From assembly GCF_001039355.2 (NCBI RefSeq), contig NW_019774003.1:1-64000 (forward strand): a DNA stretch of 64,000 bases, in the 5' to 3' direction. The position numbers and the translations under genes were made by a program. The DNA comes from Lingula anatina. Its lineage: Eukaryota > Brachiopoda > Lingulata > Lingulida > Lingulidae. The notes beneath the pieces are model-generated. The model was not told the origin of the DNA. It did not search any database and was given only the letters and a program-made list of their open reading frames with translations. Position 1 is the stretch's first letter; every line of letters starts with the position of its first letter. This document shows, piece after piece, positions 48,601 to 61,977 of this stretch.

Positions 48601-48998
48601 AACAATGAGAAAGCTACATGCCTATCTGGCTGTGCGTACATGTAATGCGTCTCGAAAGTCCGAAGGTTCACTGGTGGGAAAGTTTTGTTCAAATGTTAAT
48701 TATTAGGATGGTTCAGTGGTTTGAAACGTAATTTTCCGTAGGCTCATTGTTCTTAAACTCAAAAGCAATTGATATTGTAGATCAGATACAGTTTGACCTG
48801 GTGATCTTGTGTAAAACAAAATGTTTCTTAAAGCAGCTCTAGTTCCAATGAATCTTCGAAACACTGAACCGAAGCAGTATTTAAACCTCCTTATAAACCT
48901 CCGCTGTAATGAACCTTCGAAATGGTATCAGGCACCGGGACATAGTTAAAGAACAACCTACACAATACTCAAATTTAAGAGAACCATGAGAGCGGGAA

Positions 48999-49014
48999 GG
49001 GGGGGGGGGGGGGG
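48999..49014. repeat. Poly(G) run of 16
   Basis: Uninterrupted G tract in intergenic DNA. Confidence 0.95.
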
Positions 49015-50853
49015 CTTACCCACTTTTAGCTACTCAGAACGCGTTGATTCTTTTCTTTTTTATGCAAAGATACCGAAGGAAACAAGGCCAAAAGCACATG
49101 CCAGCCTTGCGCCCCTCTTATGTGCCTGCCAGTAACTTTGAAGTATTCATACGTGTTACATGTGAAACTGGTCGTTAACATAAAAAAGGGATATTATATA
49201 ATCGGGTACCTCCCTTTGAAACAAGAACCAGAAGTGTTATCAGTTGCCATTTGCCCCGTGCAAGCCCATAGATGAATTGGGAGTGTTGGAATCGAATTAT
49301 TCATATGATAATTGTAAAAAAACTCAGCCACGGCACAATGAGTTTCATAGAATCCTGTAAACTCACCCCAATTAGCCGCATATATCCGAAGTTACTGGGA
49401 ACAGCGGAGTGAGTTCTAATATCTGAAACTCAAGGTAAGCCACGACAATTCTCCCATAAACCATCCTATTAACTATAGATGGATGGACTTGGAAGTTAAA
49501 ATATAGGCGTCTTCGGACGTGAATTGTAACCACGTAGTTCTACCTATAGTTAAGCTGCCTCAAAATTTTCTGGTACAAGTCTGCGCCACGAGCTACGCTT
49601 GAAGATTTCATTGAGGGAAAGGATGATAATAAGCAGCGGATGTATTTAGCCAAGGTACTTTGCAGAAAATGAGGATTTAGTAGTCTTATGTGGCTGTTTG
49701 TCTCATTTCATCAATGCTTGTGTTATACGAAATAATCATTCTCGGCACAAAGCAATTTTCTCAGTTAAATAATAAAACATAAACACAGTGCCCAATGCGA
49801 CTACACAATAATCGCTATAAACCTTCAGTAATACAATGGACTACTCCTGCCCAGATTGCGGCTTCACGCGAAGAAAAATGCACTTAATGCCATATAATCG
49901 CTCGTTCAGCTAAGCGAAGAAAAGAAAAGCAGTCTTAAAAACATTCATTTATTTATTTTTGAATTTGGAAATCGATGTTGCAACGATCGATAAGAACAAG
50001 TAAATTGTATTCACACGTGCCAAATATCCGTGTACGGTCTTTCTAAGTTAGTCCATGTATGTAATCCATGTAGACTATCTGATTTATTTTTGAATATCCC
50101 ATATGGATTGTCATGAGCTTTACGGAGTTATTGGGATCAGAATCGCAACAAAATCCTTAGATGGAAATGGTTTTTCCGTCGTTTTAAATAGTATTTTTTA
50201 AGATTTTGAAAGCTTGATGAAGGGGAGAAACGTCATAAATAAAAGAAGGTTAAGTCTCTTTAATACAATTTAATTTTTCGCCAGCATGATTTTTGTTTAA
50301 CCTAACGATCTACCGACATTTGTTACTTATCATAAGCAACTTTGGCGTCCAGCAAACTCATTAACCCATAGGTTGTAGTAAGTCCTTCCTACGAGAGACA
50401 TTAAGAATCCGATTAAAGGAACATCTGTAACGTTTATATATGCAAAGCACAATCAGGTTTCACATTAGAAAAATGAAAACCCATGTCCCTCTGCGCCAAG
50501 CCTTCTAGGCACCTCTGTAACCGCAGCTCTTTATCTCTGGTGGACAGTTTCCTGAAGTTAGTCATCTTACTTCTTATCTTAACGTTGAAAATAGCAAAGG
50601 ATAGAACAGTCGTCTGCTGGCTGCCATGGTGCTTAATTGTCTAATGTGAACCTGCTTTTGACTTTATGAAATAGTGTAAATAGCAAAAACCCGTTGTGCG
50701 TAGAGTATTTGCAGCGATGGCAGTGTACAGTACGATTGCCAATCCTTTTTTATCTCCTCTTCCAGCGAGACATCTCTCAAACGCCAAAGTCCTGCTGAGG
50801 TACTACAATCCCAAATCCTCATTCTATAAAAACACTCCAGTGCATTTGATCTC

Positions 50854-50859
50854 TTTAAT
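50854..50859 (-). terminator. Possible poly(A) signal ATTAAA, acidic-tail gene
   Basis: Minus-strand ATTAAA about 85 bp after the stop codon. A common variant signal, weak evidence alone. Confidence 0.3.
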
Positions 50860-50943
50860 TGTTTTTTTTTTTTTTTTAGTAAGATTGGAATGAGGTCTAG
50901 GAAACAAAGTACTCTTATTTCTTTGTTGTCATTTAATGCCACT

Positions 50944-53900
50944 TTATAAAAGAGCCTCTCTTTCGTCGCCCGATGATCCTCCGTCATCACGTTCGTCTTT
51001 GAAGTCCCGCTGTCTGTGTCTGTGTGTGCCGTAGTCACTGTCGCTGCTGGCCACGTAGTCATCACTCCAATCTGGGAAATCAAGTTTGATTAATCAGTCG
51101 ATTGATTAAATAAACATTTAAGCACAAACTGGTCAGCATAAACTAAAAAGGACATGTTTAGGTCATATTAAAGTACATAGCTGAAAAATCTAAGATTTGG
51201 CATAATTTTTCTAAAAACTAGTATTCAGTTGTCATTTTAAAGGAATTTAACGCAGGGCTTGGAAGCGGCGAATAAATCCTCACAAATGTAACTTGTAAAT
51301 CTGAAAAAATTAAATGTTGTTGCAACATAAATGGCAAATCATATGTATATGTCGTGCAACCTGTATCATTTTAATGATTTTAAATTTTAATCATTTTAAA
51401 AAATGATTCAGCTGACAAAAGAGGAACTAGATTTAAAAAATCAGCAATTTACCAAATTTGAAGGCACGTCAGTCAAGGCTATCAACTTCTGATAACCGTC
51501 AAGAACAGGAAATTGTAAGCTTTTGTAACGTGTATACATGTACTACTCAAAAGAAGTTAAGGAACACTCGCCATTTAAGATGTAATAGTTTGATCCATGT
51601 CCATGTCTACTATTATTAAATATCAGCACTTCTAAAACAGTCATTAGTCGGTGTTGGATGACATTTCTACTTTAATTTTTGTGCAATGAAAATAAATTTT
51701 GCACTCGTTAAAATTAATAATTATGACTATTTTGGGGGGATGAAATACGTGAAAAAAATGGAAAATCGTTCAGGAAGAGAAACGTCCGTTCAAGGCGGCA
51801 GGCAGTGCCAGTCCATTTAGCAAGACATAGAACAGCTTGTTTGGTGCGGGCAACACGTCAAGAGTGGTCACTTGTTCTCTTCTCTTACTGAAAAGTCCAA
51901 ATTTACAATACTGAACAGCGATGGCAGAACTCGCGTGTGCAGAGGTTCAGGAGAGAGTTTCATCAGAGAACGCAACCAGTTCTGTGGAGGCAGCGTATTA
52001 AAGGTTAAGTGAAGGTTTGGGGGGTGTTTTCATTTCACCACCATACACTCCTTTACATTAGCAACGGATTGCATAACAGGGATGAAATTCTGATACTTCT
52101 GTTCATGCCATCCATAGTATAGGTGAAGCAACCATGCTACATGTACAAGGCAACGCATGGCAACGCACGTCCTAGCCGTGCATGAGTTACCGGTGCCACG
52201 GATTTCTTAGAGCAAAGGAACGTCCACAGCATGGACAGGCCTGCCTTTTCGCCTGATAGGCCCCGACACAAAATCTATGGGACCAGTTGAAGCTACGAGT
52301 TAAGCAAAATCCACACCAGTAGATCTCATTCAGCTCGCTCAATGGCTCATCCAAGATTGGAAACCCATTCTACCCCAGTCGCTCCAGACATTAATAATCT
52401 CAATGAGGAGGCGTTGTGAAGCATTTGCGGTTTCTAGAGGCGGACACACGCGATACTGAAAAGCCTCTTGGAGCTGTGGATTTAATTTTCAACCTCGGTT
52501 CCTTCCTATTCTCGTTTATATTATGATAATTTATCATCATATGGAAATCAATGCACGATTCAATACAGCGATGGTTGGGGAGTATGTTTTTTTAAATTAT
52601 TTATAAAACAATGAACTTTCTTTTTAGTATCTGCTTTTCTAGGCGTTCCCAAAATTCTTTTGAACAGTAGGGCATTTTACCGCCAGATCAAACCGATAAC
52701 AATAATTGATCAATATGTAGGCCTATAAGTGTTTAGAAGGGGGTTACTTTTGACAAAGTTTTTAAAATATTCTTGAAAAATACGTTGTTAGTCAGTGACA
52801 GAGGCACAGATTTTGCAAGATTGGTCCTGGCATCTTTACTTGTTCAGGCTGTTTAAAATGCAGAAACGTAAATGACAGCATAAGGCAATTTGGGTGCCGA
52901 TTAAAGATGGCGCCTGGTTTTCACATTAATTACAACTCCCCCCACCCCACCCCACCCAAAAATGTCTTTATGAGGTTTACTTTTTCTTTTTTTTTTTTGA
53001 AACATGAAACTTCGCAAAGATGTTTAAATCGCATACACCCGTGAAAATATAATCATCAGCATTTATCCTTTACCAGAGTCGCTTGTGTCTGTTGAATGGT
53101 CAGAAACATCCACGTTGTCCACATCGTCGTCTGAGTCTATCCCATGATGCTCCTCGGCAGGGGGAGACAACCGTCTGTATCCATTAGCCAGATGATCTGA
53201 AGAAAAACAAATTCATTATTAAAACAATCATTTTTGCTTAGTGACAAGCACTTGATGCATAATCTCAAGATACTTGATTGAATAAAAAACGTGATATTAA
53301 ATAAATCCACGGGGTGGTCCTTCTAGTTCCTCGGATTTGTTGATTGGTATTTTAATTGTGATCGAAAGTAATAAGCGTCACCTGGGAAGATTTCTTTTCT
53401 ATCCGGGAGCATTGCCTTAATACAGTTGATAAGAATGATATAAGAATTTCCCCGTGGAATTATTTTCTTTTAGTGAAGTCGTGTGAGAAAAAAAAGATGA
53501 ATATACAACCTGCCATGAAGCCGTTGATAGAATTATTTATCATACCAAGACAATTAATACATTTGTGCCTATCCTGCTTGAAAAGAACATGAGCACTCAT
53601 ACGCACACATTCGCAGAAAAAAGTTTACTCCGCGAACTTTTCCTTTTTACTACTGTTTATAGTTAGAACTCGCATCACCCACACACTGCATAAAAAAATA
53701 GTCGACAGACTATATCGTGCAAGAGTTAATACTTTTGCCACATGTATAATGGAACACTACTTTTCATCGACCAAAATGTGACCTAAAATGATTGATGTCT
53801 TGATAAGTTTATATTATGATTCCAGAGAAATGTGTCGATATAATGTAGTGCACAATGCGCTGTGGATTAAGTACTCAGTACAAATCATCATCGGTCGCAT

Positions 53901-54279
53901 CTCTACCACGCGTCCCCGAGGCAGAGGCCACGAGGTCCGGAAAAACAATCATTTTAGCGCCTTTCTGTTTGATGACGACATTGTACGCAGTTTCTGTGTG
54001 TCGTGGGACTTTATGAATCGATCAGGAATCCATTTGCTAGCCCCGGGGATCGATTTGTTTGTATAGACCACTTTTCAAAATTAATTACAGTGCATAAATG
54101 AAGAAATTTGTTGCAGTACGCCGACGAATTAGTTGGTGTCATCATCATTAGCAGAATGTTTTGGTTTCACGCCTGTATCAAGCAACTCTCCTTTCCTTAT
54201 TTCACGTTTCCCTGGACGACCCTCTACGTCCCGCTCCTTTTACAACCTTCTTCCCCCTTCTCTCTCTAACACACACACA

Positions 54280-54315
<36 letters not shown>

Positions 54316-57300
54316 CAATACTGAATAATTCCCATATCGAACAGTGTATCTTGAAACGTGGGCGTGTATCTATATTCACTTTCTTCATAAAATATAATTC
54401 ATTTGGTATAACATGTCAGACCCGTCATCAATCTTTATTGGCCAGACAGAGAGAATGATTGTGCTGCTATTAGCTAGGATCTTATTGTAAACGCCCAGTC
54501 AGTGAAAGCAATAACGACACCCAAACGGCAATGGAATTTCTCCTTATGCTCATACTCGTATTTGTTTTTATTGTACAAAAAGCGTCGGGTCGGAGTCATA
54601 CATTCGAGGTGAATTGGCCCTGTTTGCTGTATGCACCCGTTTTAATGAATTGGTTTTTGTTTTATCTATAGTCAATGGAAAAAACCAGACAGTCGTGTTC
54701 TAGGAATAACTTTTAAGGCTGCAGTCTACTGTAGGGCGATCTTATGCCAGTTGGATCGTCTACATGCACTAGTATTTGTTGTTTCTCTGGTTTTTGCAAG
54801 TGAAACTACAATCTCCTCTTCAAAAATACAATCTAGTTGTGGCTGGGCTGTGTTCGAAATAGCTTTGACAAAAAAGCTTTACAATTTCCTTCAAAGAGAG
54901 GACTATTCTTTTGATTGTACCCTCACTATTTTTGTGTTTTACTGTTCTGGTTGTTGACTGTAAGCCCCTGTGCTCCACCTAAAGTAAATCGTACTGATCG
55001 CTTGATTGCAATTACCGTTATTCTACTTTACTCCATCCATCGCTCCTCGAGCTGAATGCTTTACTCAGAAGTTACAAAGGGTTTGTAAGGAGAGGAGTTG
55101 CAGTTAAGCGGCTACCCCGTAAAGGTTTTTAAAACTTGAACGTGGACGTTTTTAACCGTCCTGAATTTGGTCTTTCTCGTAATAATTCTGGCAATTGTCC
55201 GATGGAGACTCTCAGGTTACAAGTACATGTATCTATATACTGCTTGTGATCTCTTTAATTTGAACTGCACAAATAGTCTAAAAGCAGAAAATCAATTTTC
55301 ATACCCTTTGCAGTCGGGGCAGTTCATATGTGGACTGCCATTCAACTACATGTTGGACAAAAATATCGTCCCCACAAACTATTGTTAGCAAGACTCCCTT
55401 TCCACTGGTGTGTGTGTGTGTGTGTGTGTGTGTGTCCGCTCGCGCGTGTGCGTATGTGCTATGTGGCACGCTGTCGTCTCTTGAGAAGTAGAATAGAAAC
55501 CGTTAGCAATTTAACACACATAGTAAAAGAGAATACAGACAAAAAGCAGTGTAAAATTACGTATACCGTGAATATGATTCCTTCAAGCAAGCTAGGCAGC
55601 GAGCCTCGCGTGAATTGAGACACTAAGTGCAGATTGATTCGGACGCCTGCCGAGCGCTTCGTGTGATTTTTGATTGAAACTTGGCGAAATGAGGATAAAA
55701 AAGACGGAAAATCGAAGAACGGTCGAAGGACCTTGTGGAACATGGCAAAACGAACAAAATAAACAGGATGTGTTGTGGTTGAATAGTGTCTATTAAAGTT
55801 GCCAATTTTGCTTTTTGCTGTCTCTTTTAATTCTGTCTACATTTTCACATTGATAGTAGTATTAGGTAAACATGTAAAACCATATCGCCTTTCCAACGCT
55901 TTTATTCAGCCACCTAAAATTACCCGCAATATAGGAGTGTCATGAGTGCAGTAGTAAGTTGACACCTCAATATCCTTGGTGCAAGGAAGACAGATCGACA
56001 GCATAATGCAAATTTTATTATTTCTTAAGTCTAGTCTCATATACTTCAGATTTCCTGCGCCGGTATACGGAGTACATGAGATAAGCCTTATTCTGCATCG
56101 GTGTCTCTGCACCGGCTTGCGTGACAGATTACTGAGTCATGGAAGGCCACAGGTGCGTATGCAAATCAAAACCCCTAGATATGCAATCTTAACGTTAAAA
56201 ACTTCGGGGCCATTTTATTAATTTTCGAGCTGATGAATTCCTGTCTCACTCTTTTTCAGACTCAGAAGCTATGTTCTGAAGTATACTTCAACCGTATTAG
56301 TTTATGGTGTTTGTTGTTTCTCCGGTGTTTTTCGCAATGCAAACAGACCTTCCAATAGTATACGCACCATTCATGGTCGATATGCGATTTGATATTAAAA
56401 AAATACAAATCAATTATAGTTGGGAAAAGCATACGTACAAAAATAATAGCTTCATGTAACTTGGCTTCTATTGTAATCAATTTCCCGTTGGGTCTTACAA
56501 GAACGTTTGATTCAATAAGTGAAAAAAATCCTCTCCATATTTCAATGTTGTGCCTTCAATGAAATAAGGATTCTGAAATGTCTGACACTGAAAAAGAAAA
56601 GGAAGAAGAAGGAGAGAAGGGTACGAAAAAGAAGAGAGAAAAAGAAAAAATATTAAAAATCGTTGGACCTGTTTCGCCACACAATACATTTCTCACTTAT
56701 GTATCACAAAAGCATTTTATGTGTCGTAAAAAAACTTGATGAGTTATGGAGATAATAACTGCTTTGCTGGGGGCTAAAAAGGAAAATTATCAACCATAAG
56801 AGTCCGTTTTTCAAAGGTCGCACAAATCTGTGTCTGTGATGCACAAGCCGATGCCCTGTATATTTTTAATAACAGCAGAGAAAACACATAAAGGCTGTAC
56901 ATATCACAGAGGTCTCTGTAAGACACGGTGGAATAATTACCTTTTCTTCATCAGCAGATTAACATTTGTCAGTGTTTGCTGTTAAAACTCGGTGATTCTA
57001 CTTGGTCCTTATATTGATTGGTGAACTTTACAAGCAAAAACTGACGCACGCGTGCTTGGGATCATGGTAAAACAAACATCAAGATACAAGAGCCATGGGT
57101 ATTATTGTATTGGAGACCCTATTCGCGTAACGAAATTTGGACTCGACGGCTCGACCGAATCTTTATGTAGTTGTGCGCATACAACAGATGGAACCTTTTC
57201 TGAAAATAATTCCACGTAATTGTTTCTATATTATGGTCCAAAATAAACACATCATGACCCTAACTGACATTTTAAAATATAACTAATAATAACAGGCACA

Positions 57301-58114
57301 CACCTTAAACATCTTTAAAGGAAGGGATGTGGAATATTTTCAGAAAAGGTTCCTCTGAAGACAAAACTACTAGCAATATTCACGTTTGTGGGAATCAGCG
57401 TGTAAAAAATCCCTGTGAAAGCCCCTGTGTCTGAAATTTAATAAAAAAATAGAGACTAACCCAACCACATTTATACATAAAACACAGCTTTGAGCATACA
57501 ATTCCTTAAAAACGGTGGATCTACCCCTCACGTAGCTTCGTCATCCCCCTCATAAAAATATAAATAAACAGTAGAATGAGCGAAAAGAGACAAGATTTTT
57601 TTTCCATCTGTTTCCCCCACATATTAAAGTATAACTGCCCTTTTTACTACTTTATATTTGTAAAGAAAGGAAATTTATTTTATTCTTGTAATTCGCCCCC
57701 TCCCCCAAGCAAAATCCTGGATTCACCAAATCCTTATGATTTCCCTCGACCATATTTTCCCTTGTTTGAATCGTGATACTTGATTTTTTTCCAACGCATT
57801 TGATCTAAAGTCGTGCTGTGGGTGTTATTTCATAGGAACTCATTCTGCAGCGAGAACTAGAATAGCAACCACTCGCAAATCAGATTAGTGAGATAATTGA
57901 TGTTTCACGGTATCTCTTCCTGGGAGGATTCTAGGGGAAAGACAGTAATTAAAACTCTCTGCTTGTCTAATTTAGTTGTCATTTGCTTGATATGTAATCT
58001 AGAGGCTGGTCGTACTTAGTTTCCAGTATCAACCACTGAAAAAATCTGGGAATACGTATTGATCTATTTATAATCCTATGAAGAATAGAATCTGTAAATG
58101 TATCTGAACATTTG

Positions 58115-58158
<44 letters not shown>

Positions 58159-60375
58159 AAAACATGAATGCAACCACGCGTATGCTCAAGCAAGCTCACA
58201 TAAGCACACACTCGCAGCACAATCAAACCGTATATCAACACGTTGCGTATATGTGTCCGATGAGACCATGGCAGCTTTTTTTTAAGCAAAGAATTTCATT
58301 TCACATTCAGACAGTCGATGTATGTATAATTTACGACCAATGTTTCCAATTATCGCATAAACATTGACCATAAGTTCTGATATAACAGAGAGCACCTTGG
58401 TATCCCTCCCCCATTCTCTCTCTCTCTCTCTCTCTCTCTCGTGCATGTGTGCATGAAGTTCACAAATGTAGTTTAGGCCTATGTGGGTCTTGACATGTGA
58501 ACTGAACATGGCTTCCTTTTATACCAGAAAAAAAAAACGATTTTTTCATTAATCACGTTGGAGACATTCATTCTAGATACTATTTACAACATATAGGCTA
58601 CAAAGCGTAAGAGCCCAATAAATTTGCTTAACTAAAATGATAAACTAGTAGCAGTTTTTTAAAGGTTTATCCTGTCTCACACACACACAAAAAAAATGCA
58701 ATCGGCAAACTGATTAAGATAAATAGAGACTTTATTCTTCCGGATTTGGAAAAGCCAAAGCTGACAGAAGACATTTTCATCAGCTTACCTTCAACCGCCA
58801 CTGTTGTCTTCTGTCTCTTATGTAATTTCGGTTATTTTAAACTCAGAATACCCTAACGTTAATCAGTTTCAATAATGCGATCGTTTTTCTTACAGATCCC
58901 TCTCCCATGCAAACTAACAAGCAAATAAAATAAAGACAAACATATAGGTATTCTCCATTCCCTTTTAAATTGGCTGTTGGGTGTCATTTCCCTCGGTTAT
59001 TGAATTTTACAGTCAGCTCTTTTGTATGTTGTCATAATCCAAGAGAAATGCGAACTAGACTGTCTGGGCTGAGACGACCTCCAGCGCAATTTAATCTATT
59101 TACCGATCTCAAAGACAGATGATGAGGAAACCAAATGATAAAATTGTTACATTAATGGCAACATCACCCATGGATAGTCTAGAAATGTTACAGAACAGAG
59201 AAAAAAGAGGAAAGATTCCGTATTCCAGAGGAATCCTATTGCATTAAATATTTTAGCAAGTAAATAAAACTAGATGACTTCTTATGTTTGCTGTTATGCG
59301 GATCGTTGATGCTCAACGTCCACAATAATAGACATAATATATCAGCAATTCAACCCTGGGAAATCACACATTTGAGCCCTAGGAACTCGAATCATTTTGA
59401 TTGGAATATTCCAATGGACGGAAAACAAATTGCTGCGGAAACTCCCCTAGTCTCATCATTGTTCCTACAGAAGAGAACCCTGATCACTATGAAGAGACGG
59501 ATCCATTAAAATGTGTCACTAGAGTAGCAATATGCTGCCTACGACAAAGGTTTTATAACTGTTTCTGTATTCATATCAGCATTTATGGGACACCAAGCAA
59601 TACCTTTATTGCGTTTCAATACATTGAGGGTTTGTCTTCTCATGCATGCAAAAGGCTAGGTGTTTTTACATACATCGTGCATCTACCACATACCATATGT
59701 TCCAACTGCTTCAGTGATTTTATATTTAGTGTAACGCTGCATAATATGAGGGAGGTATATGCATCACATAAATTTTAATACAGGTCTTTGTCGATAATAA
59801 CTACGTTTATTTGACACTGGCATTAATTATTAAGTTCTCGGAGGCTATGGCCTAATTCCATACATGTTTTTGGTGTAAAATATAAAGCACAGGTATGTTT
59901 GCATAAATAGGAATGATAAAACACCTCGAAGGCTGACATGTATATGCACGGTGTGAAAGTAGACTCAAATGAAGAGGTAGACTTCAACAGGTTCACATGA
60001 CAACTGTGTCTACAGCAGTGACTGTGTACAATTATATCAAGGGCCGTGTGTATATTATAACTACGACCTGTCTACCCTAAAATAAAGTTTTTTTTCATCT
60101 GAAATATGTTTCCATTGGTTTATTATCCTTAATTTGTTATTTAAGTCTTTATAGTATTTTCTCTACTTGTCGGCGTCGGAAGTTAATTGTAATTAAAAAC
60201 GGAAAGTGGGATAACATATGATATTGGCAAAACAAGGAATGACTTTTAAAAATTAATATCACTTATAAGTGGCAGTGAAATATTGGGTATTGTTATTCCC
60301 ATATCTGACAGATGCACACAAAAACACAAGCGCACGCGCACAAGAACGCGCAAACACACACACACACACACACAT

Positions 60376-60419
<44 letters not shown>

Positions 60420-61131
60420 GAGCAATTTGAATTTGGCAAAAAAACCACCAGAAGCTTTTCATTGCGCATGAGAATCATATCGGCTGTCATACCTCACTGG
60501 CTTCACACTGATACCCTTAAGTACCTACTTGTCGGCCCTCTCGTATTTAACAACTTTATAACAACTGGCAGTCATTTTTATGTGTGACATGAAATACTCT
60601 GGTACCAGTATAACAGAACATGCTGTCCCTTTATCTTTGTTGGGAATGGGAGGGGGGAGGGGGGCATAAAAAGAAAGGGATTTGTTTCTTGGATTGATTT
60701 GCATGTTGGCAGACGTGTAATTATGTGTTCGGAAATGTTTCAATGTATCAAAACTAATAAATAAAGCTCAAACATAGCTCATGTCCCTTAAAACATTTTG
60801 AGAAAACAAACATTGCAACAGCTTTATTAACATCTCGAAAGAATTTTTAATTTGTGTTTATTATTATTGTTAGCTTCGATACTTATTACGTACGTAGTTA
60901 TCCGATACGCACACGTTTATGTATCGGTTTCCGTAGTGTGTGAAGATGACTTAGCAGTATTTAATGAAGAGCTCTCGAAAGCGCGAGACCCGTACCATAT
61001 GCTACTTTTACTACTACATAATGACACTCATATCATATAAAAGCTTAATTACTAGTGTAAGCATGTTTTTATACATGTAACAATGTGCGAGTGGTTGGGT
61101 TACAGACGTATTTGGTGCGTTTTGGTCGCGG

Positions 61132-61217
<86 letters not shown>

Positions 61218-61700
61218 CATACAATGCTAGTGAGGCAAGAAAACCAATACAAAAATACACGAAAACTAAAACTTGAATAAACCAGCTCTTGACTGTTAGT
61301 GAAAATACTAAAGCAAACTTATCCACTCTCCTGCTTCCGATTCTCACCCTATGGTTTCCTCGTCTTTCTAAATTCTCTATATTTTCTTACCTTTGACTAG
61401 CATGTTTTTTCGTACTTCCTCGGGGATCTCACTGAGCGGAATTATGTCCAGTTTCACCAAAGAACACTCGCCCTCGGCCTCGAGTTTGCGGAAAATCTGC
61501 AGGCGAGCGTCGTTAAGCGCAAATAAGAAGCCATTATTCTCTGCCACCTGTAAAACCAAAAAATCACCATTGGCCAGTGTCTTTTTGTAGCACTCTATGA
61601 GTTCTTGTTCCTGTTTGTTTTCCAGTGGATTACCCTCCGGTTGCTGCTCGTTGTTGTTTATGGTGAAGTGAATCGCTGACGGAGGGGCAAACTTCGCCAT
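50944..61700 (-). CDS. Unrecognised 186-aa protein with acidic Ser/Asp-rich tail
   Basis: Exons 61700-61391, 53196-53074 and 51071-50944 join in phases 1 and 1 to 561 nt. The ATG at 61700 (MAKFAPPSAIHF) begins a single long exon. I do not recognise a family. Residues 1-103 are mixed, with alternating hydrophobic segments such as GDFLVLQVAENNGFLFAL that suggest a small beta-containing fold. There is no signal peptide or membrane segment. Residues about 104-186 are low-complexity and acidic (GIDSDDDVDNVDVSD, then DTSDSDWSDDYVASSDSD), with many Ser-Asp/Glu sites of the type casein kinase 2 phosphorylates, and end EREALL. This looks like an intracellular, possibly adaptor-like, protein. The 8-kb intron 1 makes the exon 1 to exon 2 join the least certain part, though frame and composition agree. 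Confidence 0.7.
51541..52670 (+). mobile_element. Dead Tc1/mariner-family transposon
   Basis: The ends TACTACTCAAAAGAAGTTAAG and CTTTTGAACAGTAG, about 1.1 kb apart, are related inverted repeats. Between them are broken pieces of a Tc1-like transposase on the plus strand: EWSLVLFS, then after a frameshift SKFTILNSDGRTRV, CGGSVL, LWDQLKLRV and the C-terminal SMRRRCEAFAVSRGGHTRY. The last ends in a stop at 52457-52459. Frameshifts and stops separate the pieces. The acidic catalytic residue expected in FSDES is lost, and the Glu expected before NLWD is Gln. It lies in intron 2 of the acidic-tail gene. Confidence 0.85.
54270..54312. repeat. (CA)n microsatellite
   Basis: Dinucleotide run in intron 1 of the acidic-tail gene. 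Confidence 0.9.
55408..55435. repeat. (TG)n microsatellite
   Basis: Dinucleotide run in intron 1 of the acidic-tail gene. Confidence 0.9.
58116..58156. repeat. (ATT)n microsatellite
   Basis: Trinucleotide run in intron 1 of the acidic-tail gene. Confidence 0.9.
58414..58440. repeat. (TC)n microsatellite
   Basis: Dinucleotide run in intron 1 of the acidic-tail gene. Confidence 0.9.
60353..60418. repeat. (AC)n-(AG)n compound microsatellite
   Basis: Two dinucleotide tracts joined end to end. It is the same kind of compound tract as at 2762-2850. Confidence 0.95.
61133..61213. repeat. (TA)n-(GA)n compound microsatellite
   Basis: TA tract to about 61165, then GA to 61213. It ends about 180 bp from exon 1 of the acidic-tail gene and mirrors the tract at 11-108. 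Confidence 0.95.
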
Positions 61701-61977
61701 TTTGGCACTGGCAACTGAGCCAGGTATTCAGCGGACGGTATTCACCACGCACAGCTCACCTGAGGAACGCTGTCTCTCGTGGTTGTGTCTCGGTGTACTT
61801 AAGCAATTGCGCTGTTGACTTGCCACTCGAGAAAAAAAATATGAAAAACAGTTTCCGTCGATGGTTTGACCGTCCTTTCTTCAAATAAAGGACGGTACTT
61901 AATACAACACCGTGTGTTCCTCCAGCACTGTCTCAACACATTACAAACCAAGCCGGTCAGCTTTAGTCAGTTTCGAT
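61701..61977. promoter_or_regulatory. Possible bidirectional promoter
   Basis: This 277-bp interval separates the start of the acidic-tail gene (minus) from the candidate leader-protein gene (plus). No clear TATA box is seen on either strand. Its role depends on the plus-strand gene being real. Confidence 0.25.

Larger units (their letters stand above)
42015..50943. other. 8.9-kb gene-poor region
   Basis: It holds the 3' regions of two convergent genes, several simple repeats and one intact palindromic element. Frames at 43745-43957, 44871-45158 and 48123-48440 were examined and show no domain or consistent splice context. No tRNA or rRNA was recognised. Confidence 0.6.
53197..61390 (-). other. 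Intron 1 of the acidic-tail gene (8.2 kb)
   Basis: Mostly AT-rich DNA with microsatellites at 54270, 55408, 58116, 58414, 60353 and 61133. The longest frame inside (59401-59778, plus) has no domain match or splice context that I can defend. Confidence 0.55.

Noticed and set aside
53788-54066. 92-codon plus-strand frame
   Set aside because: No recognised motif. It lies inside an intron of the minus-strand gene.
59401-59778. 125-codon plus-strand frame containing ENPDHYEETDP
   Set aside because: The short stretch looks protein-like, but the rest is not and no flanking splice sites give a sensible exon.
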